From contig JAKSZT010054568.1 of assembly GCA_026826555.1 (NCBI GenBank), positions 9,884,085 through 9,948,084 of the forward strand: a DNA stretch of 64,000 nt, in the 5' to 3' direction. Source of the DNA: Tolypeutes matacus (lineage: Eukaryota > Chordata > Mammalia > Cingulata > Chlamyphoridae). A program made the translations under genes and the position numbers. This document shows, piece after piece, positions 31,745 through 42,205 of the stretch; position 1 is the first letter of the stretch, and each line of letters opens with the position of its first letter. A model generated the notes under the pieces. The model was not told the DNA's origin. It saw nothing but the letters and a program-made list of their open reading frames with translations, and ran no database searches.

Positions 31745-31910
31745 TCATCACAGAGTCTACAAGGCAGGCATTATCTCCCCTAGCTGATGCAAAAGGAGCA
31801 TAAGGTTTGGGCAATGAGCTTGCTCAAGATCACACAGCTGGTTTGAAACCCAGCTTTGCCTGATTCCAAAGTCCATGCCCTTTCTACTCCGTGCTGCCAC
31901 CCTCCTCACT
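31745..31910 (-). repeat. MIR SINE, long copy
   Basis: Antisense MIR: 'gcttgctcaagatcacacag', 'ctggtttgaaacccagcttt' and 'gcctgattccaaagtccatg'. Confidence 0.8.
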
Positions 31911-33057
31911 GCTGAGCTGAGACCCCCAACTCCCAAAAGACCCGAAGAGAAGAGGCCATTGTTTTAAAGTGACAGGTCTGCTACCCCCTACCATTCACCC
32001 TCAGAAGACAGCCTCTTGGCTTCACCCTCCACCTGCAGGGTTCTGGAAGGAAGTGCCCATATTTCATTATTTTTTTGAAAAAAAGATCAAACACCCTCCG
32101 TCAGTGACTTAACTTATTTATGGGTTTGATTTTTCCCCTGGATCATTTCCTTTCATTCCTGCCAGAAGCCCTTGCTGCAACCCTCCCAAGTTATTAATAA
32201 AAAAAGTCAAACAGTAGCGACTGTGCCGGAACGCTCTTGGCTCCTGCTGATGAATTTAGTTCGCGCTGGTAGCAGATGTTTTCACCCAGATCACAGATAC
32301 TTGCCAGCCCTTTCACATCTGTCCTGTTTTCAGATGAGGACAGACAGAATTCGATTTCCAGCTCAAGTAAAAGGACTCAGGTCGACGCGGTGCACCATGC
32401 CTGTGCGATGTGCCCAGCTCCGAGCTGGGTGCCGAGGCTTCGTGGAGAGCAAGCCAGCCCCTGGGCCCCTGGCGCCCGGCCCAGGCTCCTTCCACTGCTC
32501 ACGTGGCTGGGATTTTTCAGCACTTCCAGTGGGGCTTGTTGAATTACTGCCACGAGCCCACTGCGTGTAGTTCTCCTTCTACAGACTCGGTTAAGGCATT
32601 CTCAATAGCTTTTGCCATTTTTATGGAGTCCTAAATTTAAAAACAAAGAAATCAACTCAGCAGAAAAGTTTCGACAGGTATGAAGGCCAAGTACGCTCTG
32701 CAGATGTTTTGCAGCAGAGATTCTGGCCCCGCGTTGCCGTGGCCTGGACTGTGTCACCAAGCCCTTCCCTACCACGGAAGCCAGTTTGGTGGGTCGTTTC
32801 TCTCAAGGCGTCTGTGTAGACGGTTTGCCCCTCTAGTGTGGCCAAGCGGCTCCATTCCCCTGGTCTAAGGCATTTGCCCGTTTTCGTGCCCCAGACAAGA
32901 AGACCTCAGGCTGGGGCTCAGCTGCAGAGGGAGGTCCCAAGAGGCAGAGCAGGGGAAGCATGCAAGAGGGATGGACATCGAAAGCCAGGCAGAGCCATTT
33001 AAAGGGCAACCCAGCACAAGGGGGCAGGGCAGAAAGTGGGGGAGCCCCAGCGGGAGC
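31911..33057. other. No gene or named repeat recognised
   Basis: The part at 32060-32220 is AT-richer and may be old repeat or conserved sequence. The remainder is GC-rich with meaningless frames. Confidence 0.35.
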
Positions 33058-33107
33058 TAAGGGAGGGAAGAGAGAGGACGGAGAGAGGGACGGAGAGGGG
33101 GGGAGTT
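33058..33107 (+). repeat. Purine tract
   Basis: Runs of G and A (aagggagggaagagagagga...) end directly at the tail side of the antisense SINE. The insertion may therefore have used a purine-rich target. Confidence 0.7.
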
Positions 33108-33196
33108 TGTTTATTTTTAGGACATACCGGGAATTGAACCCGGGACCTCATACGTGGGAAGCAGGCGCTCAACCCCGGAGCCACACCCGCTCCCCT
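33108..33196 (-). mobile_element. DAS-type SINE monomer, antisense
   Basis: On the complement it reads GGGAGCGGGTGTGGCTCCGG with a decayed A box and a B box GGTTCAATTCC, then ends in AAAAATAAACAAA. It is more diverged than the copies at 18613 and 25970. No clear target duplication is visible. Confidence 0.8.
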
Positions 33197-33199
33197 GTG

Positions 33200-33375
33200 G
33201 GAATCCTGACTCAAAGCCACGAGGCCTTTGCCGCTAACGCACTCAACATCGGCTGAGCCACCGTCTTGGGCAAGACAGTTTCTTCATCTGGAAAAGACGT
33301 TTACAGGGAAGATGCTGCCTGCTTTGCTTACCTCAAAAGGTGGTTGTGACAATCAAATGAGATACAGGAGAGGAA
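33200..33375 (+). repeat. MIR SINE 3' part
   Basis: Sense MIR: 'gtcttgggcaagacagtttc', 'ttcatctggaaaagacg' and 'ggttgtgacaatcaaatgag'. Confidence 0.7.
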
Positions 33376-33499
33376 CAGCCGACTTACTGGTAGGTCAATT
33401 CGAATTTTCAGGTCATTTTATAATTATTTTTGCGTCACCCTAAAGGTGTGGGAAGCCGTTTGGGTGCAGAGGATGCTTCTAGGGCTGAGTCACTCTATT

Positions 33500-34075
33500 T
33501 GGCTTTTCTCCGTGTGCATGACTGCATGTGCATATACACAAACACTTTTCTCTGTGTGCCCTAGTGCATGTGCACACACATGAGCCCTTTTCCGCATGTG
33601 TGTGTGTGTGCACATACACGAGCACTATTCTATGTGTGCCAGAGTGCATGTGCACACTCATGAGCACTTTCCCGTGTGTGTGCATGTGCACACACAGGAG
33701 CACTTTTCTCCGTGTGCCCTAGTGCGTGTGTGTACACACACTAGCACTTTCTTCGCGTGTCTGAGTGCCTATGCACACACACAAGCACTTCTGTGTGTGT
33801 GAGTGTGTGTGTGCACACACAGGAGCACTTTTCTCCGTGTGCCCGAGTGCGTGTGTGCACACATGCACACTTTTCTGTGTGTGTGAGAGTGTGTGCACAC
33901 ACATGAGCACTTTTCTGTGTGTGTGAGTGCCTGTGCACACACACGAGCACTTTTCTGTGTGTGTGAGTGTGTGTGCACACACAGGAGCACTTTTCTCCGT
34001 GTGCCCGAGTGCGTGTGTGCACACATGAGCCCTTTTCCATGTGTGCGTGAGTGCCTGTGCACACACATGAGCTTT
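33500..34075 (+). repeat. About 41-bp minisatellite of phased palindromes, 14 units
   Basis: Each unit has the form AGCACTTTTCTCCGTGTG followed by a GTGCAC-centred palindrome (TGTGTGCACACA). The TGCA (once TGTA) centres lie at 33529, 33571, 33609, 33651, 33687, 33731, 33772, 33812, 33856, 33894, 33934, 33974, 34018 and 34058. The mean spacing is 40.7 bp. The block 33812-33934 recurs about 162 bp later, so a four-unit higher-order repeat is present. The Cys/His-rich frames on the minus strand are an artefact. Confidence 0.95.
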
Positions 34076-34079
34076 CCAG

Positions 34080-36055
34080 CTCTGTTCGAGGTTTGGGTCA
34101 TCGAGGGATGGCGGTCCCAGGCACGGGCGGGCTCTGGGGACCAGGGCTGCGTGTCCTTTGGGAGGAATGGCAGGTGCCTAAAGAACATGCCCGGACAATC
34201 GTCCTGGGGGTCTTGGCCCGCAGCAGGCCCGAGGGCTGTGCCTCCGGGCCCCAGGCTTCTGCGCTGCCCTCCCCACGGAGCTGGCTCATTGGCACACGGC
34301 CCCGTGGGCTCCGGGCACACAAGGAGGTGGCGTGCCCCTTGCCTCTGCCCCAGGGGTCCCCGCCCAGGGCCGGCACACTCACTGACCCCTGGCCCCACGC
34401 GCTTGGGAAGGCTCAGAGCACCAGCTTGCCCTGGAGGCGGCTGCAGCGTGCTCAGCGCCTCGGGGTGAGGAGGGGGCTGCCGGGCAGGCCTGCCGGTCCC
34501 CTGAGCCTCTGCCTGCCGTGGGCCAGCCTGGGAGACTCGGGAGATGGCCACTCTCCTCTCGGGCTGCTCCAGACACTCTGTCCTGGTACCTCCTGGGGGT
34601 CCCAGGGGATGTGCCGCAGGGAGGGGCACGGGGTCCACTCTGCAAGGGGTGGTGGGAGTCCCAGAGCTGCCTCCCTGGGCCTCAGTGTCCCCAGCTGAGT
34701 AACGAGTCAAATCCCATGTGCAAAGTGTCCCGGGTGGCGCCGAGTGGGCGCCTGCTGAGAGCTCGTGTGGCCCAGGCCTGGTCTTTGACCCCTGGGCCTG
34801 CCCTCGCCTGAAAACCCACGTGAAGACGCTCCGTGCCCTGGAAGTCCAGCTTGGGCTTCACGCCTTTCCTCGGGGGTACCAAGCAGTTACGGACAGGGCT
34901 TCAAAGCCCTCGGCCTCCACCGAGTCGGGAGGGCCTGGGGCGTGGGGGCAGGGGCCCCGTCCCACACGGTGTCGACTTCTGGAATTCCAACACTCCCCTC
35001 CGGTGGGTCTTCCCCTCTAAGTGTAATTTCCGAGGTCACCGAAGCCACGGAGCCTCTCCGTGCATGTGTTTCTGATTCTGATCACACGCGCTGACATCAC
35101 CGAAACGGCATGCCTGGGGCTCGTCCCGCCACCCCGAGCCGTGCACACAGGAATGCTGGTGCCAGAAAAATTGGATAATGCGTTACAGTCTGACTTTGCT
35201 CTCCAGCTTCCAACCCTCTGGGGACCCTTCTGCGCCTGCCCCACAGCCTGTGGTCCCTGTCACTCACCGTGCCGAGCGACGGGCCGCCGTCCCAGCGTCC
35301 CTCACCTGTCCCCTTCCCGGGACCGCCCCCCACCCCACCCCGGGAAGCAGCGGGGCCCTCACCGCCCGGGCCTGCTCCTGAAGAGCTTGGGGTGCTGTTG
35401 CACAGAGTGGGAGCCGAGCGCAGCCAAGGGGCCAGGAGAGACGGGGCTGGGGGTCAAAAGGACCCACTGCCGGGTGGTCGAGGCCACGCGCATTCATGGA
35501 CGTGCCTTTCTGCACGCACGGCGCTCAGGCGCTCCTTAGAGCTGTGGGCTTCGCATCAGGGCTCTTTTGGAAGGCGCTGGGAGGAGAAGGACAAAGGCGG
35601 CAGGGGTGCTCGGCCTCCACCACGAAGACCCAGAGCCGTGGAGCGGGAGGGCGTGGGCTGGGGGTCCACGGGAGCAGGGGGAAGCTACCACACCCATAGG
35701 GAGAGGGCTTCACTGAGGAGGAGGTAGGGGGCTTCTGAGCTCGGGAGGGAATTCTCCAGGCTAGGAAAAGCGAGCGGCAGATTCACGGCCCGTCGTCTGT
35801 GTCACCCTCTGTCTGGAGCCCGCGTTCACCCAGGGCCCTCACTCGTCCTCCGAGGCTTAGGCGGGTGCCTCTGCCCCGGGAAGAGTCCGCGACCCCGGGA
35901 AGCCTTGGAGACGCATGTTTCCCGCAAGCCCCTCTGCCGTAAGTGCAGTGAAGGCAGCTCACCAGCTTTAGGGACATGGGTGCTCTAGCTGGAGGGGCCA
36001 GGACGTGGCCCCCAGGCTCCTGAAACGGGGGCCGAGTGACGGGGAGATGGGACGG
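34080..36055. other. GC-rich unique DNA, no gene seen
   Basis: High-GC DNA. Frames open on both strands across most of it, but none has a domain, a coherent splice pattern or a single preferred strand. Confidence 0.4.
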
Positions 36056-36059
36056 CGAG

Positions 36060-36093
36060 GGGGGCAGTCCCCCCCGGTGGGGGGGGGGGGCCC
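36060..36093 (+). repeat. G-run/C-run inverted repeat
   Basis: G6, then a C7 run (36069-36075), then a G12-13 run (36079-36090) lie within about 35 bases. They can pair as a hairpin or form a quadruplex. Sequencing length errors are likely here. Confidence 0.6.
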
Positions 36094-36424
36094 AGAAGGG
36101 AGCGCGGGGCCCGGCGGGGCCTCACTCACAGCGGGAGGTGAGGCTGGACGAGGGCGTTCAGGCACAATCCCAGGGCCTTGAACTTCTCTCCACTCGGCTT
36201 CCATCTCAGGCTCCTGGGCTGCCCCAAGTGACCCACGCGGGGTGGCCTAAGCAGGGTGCCGAGGGCTGGACTCTGAGATGAGGGCGCGGCTCAGGGAAGA
36301 CCCCTCCTGGCCCCGGCCTGTCCGTGGCGGCTCCAGGAGCCCCGTCGCGCCCCCGGCTTGTGGCCGCATTGCTCCAGGCCCTGGCTCTGTCTCGGCATTG
36401 CCGCCTGCTCTTCTCCACTCATCT

Positions 36425-36622
36425 CCTCTCCCAGAGTGCCTCTTATAAGGACGCGTCATCGAATTTAGGGCCCACTCCAAGAGCCGGGATGACCTCGCTT
36501 GGAGATCCTAAATGTAATTACAGCTGCAGAGACCCTCTTCCCCAATAAGTGCACATTTCCAGGTCCGGCGGCTGGGGCGTGGACACAACTTTGGGGCCAC
36601 ATCCAAACTACTGCAGTTTCCT
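36425..36622 (-). mobile_element. MLT1/MaLR-type LTR end
   Basis: The order 'gcctcttataaggacgcgtc', 'ggcccactccaagagccggg', 'aatgtaattacagctgcaga' and 'ccccaataagtgcacatttc' follows the antisense MLT1 end ('cttataaggacacca...aaataaggtcacat'), closing near 'atccaaactactgcag'. Confidence 0.65.
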
Positions 36623-36774
36623 TTCCAAACACCTGTTTATCCCCAGCCTGGCCGAGGACAGCGCCCCGGGCTCCCTCAGCTCTTCCTTTTCCATCTGCCG
36701 CCTCTCCCTCCCTCCCTTCTCTCTTATTCCCTTCCGCCAATTTTATCGGCTTGCTGGGTAAGGACTAGCAATTC

Positions 36775-37055
36775 TCAGGTTAATCAGATGAAACCCTTGT
36801 CTTCCGAAGTTCACGTTTTAATGGGGAAAATGGACAAGTGTTAGGTTCTATGACAGAAGCAGGTTGTGTGAGAGCCTTAGAGGCCAGGCGGTGAGCGAGA
36901 AATCCAGGAGACTTCCTGGAGGAGGCAGCGTCTCCGTCAGGCCCAGGGAGTAGTTGAGAGTCTCGGCAGGCAGAGGAGAAGCTGGGGGAAAAGGCCATGG
37001 CACGGGCTGAGGGTGGAGGTGCAGCTGGAGTGCAGGACGCAGAGGAAAAGCAGAG
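36775..37055 (-). repeat. L2 LINE fragment
   Basis: Antisense L2: 'gaagttcacgttttaatggg' and 'gagacttcctggaggaggca', followed by an '..agtagttgagagtctcggc' stretch. Confidence 0.55.
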
Positions 37056-37724
37056 CCTGCGAGGGCAGGGCGTGGAGAGGCTCCTGGGCACAGCCCCGAG
37101 GGCCCACGCCAGGCTGGAAAGCTGAGTGTCTCCTGCAGGTGGCTTTAGGCAGAGCCCGCAGCGTGATTTCTTCTTTGTAAAGGATGGGCCTGGCCGCTGT
37201 GTGGAGTAGGTGGGAAGGCCACAGCCACGACACCCAGGAAGAAGCCGACGGAGGCCTCGCCCAGCACAGTGGGCGAGGATGGAGGGAAGAGCCAAAAACT
37301 GCCAAAGGAAACCAACCGGATGCAAAGGATGGGCTGGGGCGGGGAGGAGGCAGACGCTGCTGGCTCGGGCGACCCAAGGCTGGCAGCGCTGGGAGCAGGA
37401 GACCCCTCCCAGGGGCCCCCACCCCGCACTGTCCCTTGGTAGCGGCAGGGCCGAATCCTGATGGACTGACCTTTGCCACGAGTCCACGTCTCTGAGCCTG
37501 GCTGTCTTCAGGGACCTGATTATTGTCCCATATGCTCTTTTCTACCTGGGCCTCCAGGACCCTCGGGGCGACCCTGAGAACTAGACACCCTGGCTTTCTG
37601 TGGCGGGCTCTTGCACTCCTGACTGTGGGCTGATGTCTGTGTCCTGCGTCTCCGGGCAGCGAGGGGCAGAGGGCTGGATGGGATTCCCTCTGGCATGTAC
37701 CCTCTGCATGGCCTGGGGCAATCA

Positions 37725-37815
37725 AGGAAGACTTCCTGGAGGAGGTGGGTGGCAGCAGAGACCTGGGGAGTGGCTGAGACTCTCAGCAGGGAGGGAAGGG
37801 GCACTGAAGTTCCTG
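37725..37815 (-). repeat. L2 LINE fragment, resembling the one at 36911
   Basis: It contains GACTTCCTGGAGGAGG and 'gggagtggctgagactctca', close to the 36911-36970 copy. Confidence 0.5.
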
Positions 37816-37919
37816 GAAAGAAATCAGTTTCATCTTCTGTAAATGGAAGGAACGACTCCTGGGTTTTTGACTTGTGAGAAGACTAAGAGGTAAGAGGTTG
37901 TTACGGGATTAAACTGTGC

Positions 37920-38050
37920 TCTGTGAGAGTGACCCTCAGATCAGGGCTACAGAGGTTCAAAGGCAGAGAGCCATGGCTGCTCAGCAGTCAGGGAGGGCTT
38001 CCTGGGGGAGAAGGGTCAGCGGCGTGGCAGGGGAGGGGAGAGGCCTGAGG
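37920..38050 (-). repeat. L2 LINE fragment
   Basis: It contains 'agtcagggagggcttcctgg' and 'gggagaagggtcagc', the same segment type as the two copies upstream. Confidence 0.45.
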
Positions 38051-38109
38051 CCAGCTGGGAGCCCTTGGAGCACAGCCCCTCCTTGGCCCTGGCCTGCCTG
38101 CATTCCCAG

Positions 38110-38340
38110 GTCTGTGGTTTCCTAATTTATTTGGCTTGAAATTTGTGTCAAACTTTTTTTTTCCAGGTGTAATTGAAACCAAACCTCCCAATGCTTGTTC
38201 ATTCCGGAGGGAAATTAAAGGTGATTTCAGGCAGGAAGATCACAGATTTCAGAAAAGCAGCCCCGGGTGCATTTGGGGCTAGATCCTCCGAGGGGCGCGG
38301 CGTTTGATCAGATTAGCTGCAGCTGATTAGGCTTTCCGGG
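38110..38340. promoter_or_regulatory. Candidate conserved enhancer
   Basis: An AT-richer, single-copy-looking stretch. It holds TAATTGA, a TTTGATC (TCF/LEF-like) site, and GATTAGCTGCAGCTGATTAG at 38315-38334, in which two GATTAG (OTX/PITX-like) sites flank a CAGCTG E-box and an AGCTGCAGCT palindrome. Function is inferred. Confidence 0.35.
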
Positions 38341-38764
38341 GGCTGGGTGCGCCTGGGGGAGCCGGTGACCCCCCGCTTGGACCAGGCAGGGCTAAGGAGG
38401 GGCTCTGGCCACCGGCGGGCTGGGGACGGCCCCCTGCTCACGGCCTCTTCTCTGGAGTCGGCCGAGGGCTAAGGGGGGTGATGGCGTGGAGAGGGTGCCT
38501 GCTCAACGACCCCCTCTGAAGCCGCCCTGTCCCTCGCAGGTAGTGTGGGTAGCGGAGGAGACTCTAGGAAAAGTGCTCCAGGTCCCTTACTTGTCCGCTC
38601 ACTTGGCCTCTCCATGCTTCTTGGAGACCCAGTTTCCTTTTCGTACTAAAGGAAACCCCCCCACCCCGGGCAGCAAGATGTGGTCTGAGACGCCCGGGTC
38701 TGGCTCTCTGTGATGCCCACAGATACTGACACAATGTCAGCCGGAGCCCTGGGCAAGCTTTCTG

Positions 38765-39190
38765 ATGATGATGATGATTAGAGAAATTGCAGGTTTACAG
38801 AAGACCGCGCATGGCAGGCCGAGTTCCCACGGACACCCGGTTAGGAGCAGCTTGCCTTCGTGTGGTGCCGTCGTTACAATTCTGGGAGAAAGTGATTATA
38901 GATAGTCGTGCTATGAGCCATAGGCCATGGTCCCCATCCTGGCCCAGGTTGTGCAGTCCTAAGGGTTTGGTTACTTTTAACATTTTTATTCCAGTAACAG
39001 ATATACAACCCAAACTGTCCCCCTTTAACCACATCCAGCCAGGGCAAGCTTCGAGGGAAATCGTCTCGGGAACCCACCAAGACACATTCTTCCCAAGGAA
39101 TGAGGGTGGGCTTCTCGGGGCCTTTAGAATCAGCAGATGTTTTTTTCCTGACTTTTGTGCCCATCAAAAAACAGCCTAAAAGGCTGCAAC
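38765..39190. mobile_element. L1 3' region fragment
   Basis: The sequence 'aaattgcaggtttacagaag', 'cttcgtgtggtgccgtcgtt', 'acaattctgggagaaagtga', 'aacatttttattccagtaac' and 'acaacccaaactgtccccct' follows the 3' region of L1 elements that I associate with xenarthrans. It is preceded by a (GAT)n microsatellite at 38763-38777. Confidence 0.6.
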
Positions 39191-39224
39191 TTATGGACGT
39201 CTTCTACAGACCGGGGGCCGTGCT

Positions 39225-39325
39225 AATTTCTTCCTGTATGGCAGCGTTTAGTGCTCACAGCAACCATTAGGAGGAAGCTATTCCTAGCATTATTTCCATT
39301 TTAAAGACGGGAAAGCGAAGGTGCC
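39225..39325 (-). repeat. MIR SINE fragment
   Basis: Antisense MIR: 'tcacagcaaccattaggagg' and 'tatttccattttaaagacgg' then 'gaaagcgaagg'. Confidence 0.65.
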
Positions 39326-40479
39326 CTCAGCACGCATCCAGGACGCCCACCTGAAGCCCCCCACCCAGCCCCTTCCACACCCAGCACGAAGCCCTTCCTC
39401 CAAAGCCCCACCCCTCCCTGTCGCCCAGAGGAGACTCAGGGAAGCGCTCTGCAGGGCCCTGTGGGGTGCCATCGAAAGGCCCCTCCAGCCCACCCTGGAC
39501 AGCCTCCCCCCTTCCGCCTCCCGCTCCCAACTCTGCTGGCCCCCGAGTTCCTACTCATCTCCCCTCCTTCCCTTGCCCTTGGGTTTGAAATCAGTGCTTG
39601 GCTTCCCAGCGGCTCCTCTCAGGACCCCGCCCAGCCAGGCTGCTTCAGGGGGCCTGGGGCAGACCCCATTTCCACCCAACGCCCAGCCCCCTCCTCCTCA
39701 GGTCCCACCTGCAGGCAGGTGGGATTCCCACGCCCCTGGCTGTGACTCAGCCGGAGTTGGCTTCAGCTATTGTAAGTACTGGCTTATGGTTTAGGGGAAC
39801 AAGTCAAGAATCTGTGTCGCGAAGGCAGAAGTCCGGAAGCCGCAGGGGATAGGGTCCCAGCTTGTCGCAAAGAAGGCTTTTCAGGAGTCAGGAGGACTTG
39901 AACCGGAGATTGGGGGAGGAGTGAGCTCCCTGCTCCTGGAAGCGTGCAAGCAGAGCCCGACGGTCCCCGGGCAAGGGTGCCGCTGAGGGGATTCCTGAGG
40001 GTTCCAGGGCTGGGATGCCGTACCCTCCAAAGCTGCCCCGCAGGGGCCGGGAGCAGAACACCTCGTACACTTGCCCCTGGCCTGGAGCCCACATGGGACT
40101 GCGCTCCCAAGCTGCCTTTTCCACTGGTTATTCCTGCTTGAATTCCCACCAGGCCCCTCTCCTTCTTAGTCCCCAGGTCCACTCTCCCTGCCCAAGGCAT
40201 GGTCCGCCAGCTGGGAGAACACGATCCAGAGCCCTCGGGCTGCTAACCGCACCCAGATGTTCTCTGGTGTGCACAGGACTAAGAAAAGGCTCCATCTGTC
40301 AAACAGAGGAAGCTGAAGTCGCCCCTGAGTCCAAACCACAGCTCCCTGCTTCTCGCAAAGGCTGCGTGTGTCTAGGACAGAGCCTCTGACCCTGCCCCAG
40401 GACCCGAGTTCAAGCCTCTCGCCTCTGCACGCTCTCCCTGTGCGTTAGCAAGAGCAGGTGAATGCGCTAAGTCAGGCTT
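39326..40479. other. No gene or repeat recognised
   Basis: GC-rich, pyrimidine-rich on the plus strand near 39350-39560. Frames on both strands show no domain. Confidence 0.4.
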
Positions 40480-40625
40480 CTGGAACGCGGGCGGCCTCTG
40501 GAATCTCCTGCGGGCCCTTGTGAAAATACAGGCTCTGATTGAGCGGCTCTGGGGTGGGGCCTGAGAGTCTGCATTTCTTTCAAGCTCCAGGGGCTTCTCA
40601 GGCACTGGCGAGCAGCCCGCGGCTC
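40480..40625 (+). mobile_element. MER5A (hAT-Charlie) fragment
   Basis: It contains 'ctctggggtggggcctgaga', 'gtctgcatttctttcaagct' and 'ccaggggcttctcaggc', the central and 3' part of MER5A. It is a nonautonomous DNA transposon fossil. Confidence 0.75.
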
Positions 40626-40689
40626 CGACGTGCGCAGAGGGGCAGCCTGGGGCCTGCAGCCACCGCATCCGCCCTGCAATCCTGCTGCA

Positions 40690-40805
40690 CCTGGCCACTG
40701 GCCGTGGGACCTCGGAAAACCTAGTTAGGCGAGCGGTGCCTCGGTTTCCCCACTTGTGAGACGGAGCTCGTTACAGGAAGCCCACGTAAGGCTGGTGTCA
40801 AGCCT
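40690..40805 (+). repeat. MIR SINE fragment
   Basis: Sense MIR: 'gtgcctcggtttccccactt' then 'gtgagacggagctcg'. Confidence 0.55.
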
Positions 40806-41054
40806 ACACGAGGCGTGTGCCAGTGTCAAGGCTCCAATGCACCTGTGCCCTGCTGTTGGCAGGTTGCGTGTCGCTGGGTGACTGTCGATGGCAGTTCACT
40901 CTCACCTGGAGCCATTCCCGGCACAGAGGTCTCAAAGTTGGCCTAAGACGACTGAATTGTTTTACCGAAAGAAATAGTTAAATTGACGAGGTAAGTCTAG
41001 ATTAGACGCTATTTAAATGCTATAGAGTACGTCACACACACAAATGAGTCAACC

Positions 41055-41195
41055 CAGGGAAAGTGCTTAGAACAGTACCTGGGTTTTTGGGTTTTAGTTT
41101 TTAACACACAAAGTTACATGGAAGCACTTGGGTCTTTTCCTGGTACATAATAGCTGCTCAATAAATGTCTGTGATATCTCATAGCAGGTGTGGGT
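41055..41195 (+). repeat. MIR SINE 3' end
   Basis: 'aagtgcttagaacagtacct' and 'gtacataatagctgctcaat' then 'aaatgtctgtgat' are the MIR 3' end, separated by an AT-rich stretch. Confidence 0.65.
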
Positions 41196-41924
41196 GAAAT
41201 AGCAAATAGCTGGGTACGTTTTTTGATCTGGTGTTAGGGGAATTGTTTAACAAATTATATGATTCCAGGCATGCAAAGACGTGCATCCTTCCCCAGAATC
41301 TCATGGAGCCACAGCCGGTTAGCTCTTGAAGGAACTTCAAGCTCACCTGGTCCCGTGAAGACCACTGCCCAGCTGCTCCTCTGGACCCAAATCTGCCAAA
41401 CCCGCCTTCAATCTTTTACGGGGGCATCAAGTGGCTGGGAATCACGCGCCCTGGGCCATCCTTGGGGCCTCTCCCGTCCTCCTGGGCTGCAGCTCTCTGA
41501 GTGCTTGTCGGACACCCACCCTGGGCTGCAGCTCTGGAGAGCAGGGTCCCGCCCCTTATCTTTGCCTCCCCGAGCCTGGGGTCTGAGCCCGGCCACAGGC
41601 CTGCCGTTGAGCAGCAATGGTCAGCTGGAGGACACGTCCTCTCTACCAGGTTCTGAGACCCTGGAGAGAGAAAGGCCAGCGGCCACGTGCTCCCAACCAC
41701 GAGCACCACTTCCTGCCCCCCTGACCGCGCCCTCCTGGTAGGCTGCGCCTCTCCTTCTCCGCAGCCCTTCCTGGCCCGGCCTCCGGCTCCCACGCCACCC
41801 TCCAGCCACAGCCAGCAGGACAGTGAGCAGCCTGACCAGGCCGGGAGGCGCCCTGAACTTCCGAGGGCCGTGGCCCGGGATGATGCTGGGAGGAAAGGAA
41901 GTGGTGTTTACTGGGTGCCTGCCC
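41196..41924. other. No gene recognised
   Basis: GC-rich DNA without recognisable elements. Confidence 0.35.
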
Positions 41925-42064
41925 TGGGCCAGGGCTTCCAGGGCTTGCTTTCTCCTCCTGGCGACCCTAAGAGGTCACTGTTATAATTGTTATTGTTGTT
42001 GTTGTTATTCCCATTTTCCAACCGGGAAGGTTGAGCAAAGGAGCCAAAGACAAGCACAGGGCTT
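41925..42064 (-). repeat. MIR SINE with GTT microsatellite
   Basis: Antisense MIR: 'tgggccagggcttccagggc', 'ggcgaccctaagaggtcact' and 'attcccattttccaaccggg'. A TTG/GTT repeat (41988-42006) has grown inside it. Confidence 0.7.
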
Positions 42065-42065
42065 C

Positions 42066-42205
42066 TGACTCCAGAGCCAGCCCCCTCCAGCCCCCCAGCC
42101 CCCTCCAGCTCCCCCAGCCCCCTCCTGCCCCCCAGCCCCCCCCAGCCCCCCCCCCCCCCCCCAGCCCCCCGGCCCCCTTCCAGCCCCCTCCAGCCCTTGC
42201 TCCAG
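42066..42205 (+). repeat. C-rich CCCCAG-type tandem repeat
   Basis: Units of AGCCCCCTCC and AGCCCCCC culminate in a long pure C run (about 42149-42162). The complement is a G-rich strand capable of forming quadruplexes. The C run is a likely place for assembly error. Confidence 0.9.

Noticed and set aside
33500..34075. Regular repeats with spacers, superficially like a CRISPR array
   Set aside because: The spacers are repetitive rather than unique and the window is mammalian. It is a minisatellite.
33741..34710. Cys/His-rich minus-strand frames over the 33.5 kb array, resembling zinc-finger spacing
   Set aside because: They are a by-product of the GTG/CAC-rich repeat, occur in more than one frame, and have no linker or start context.
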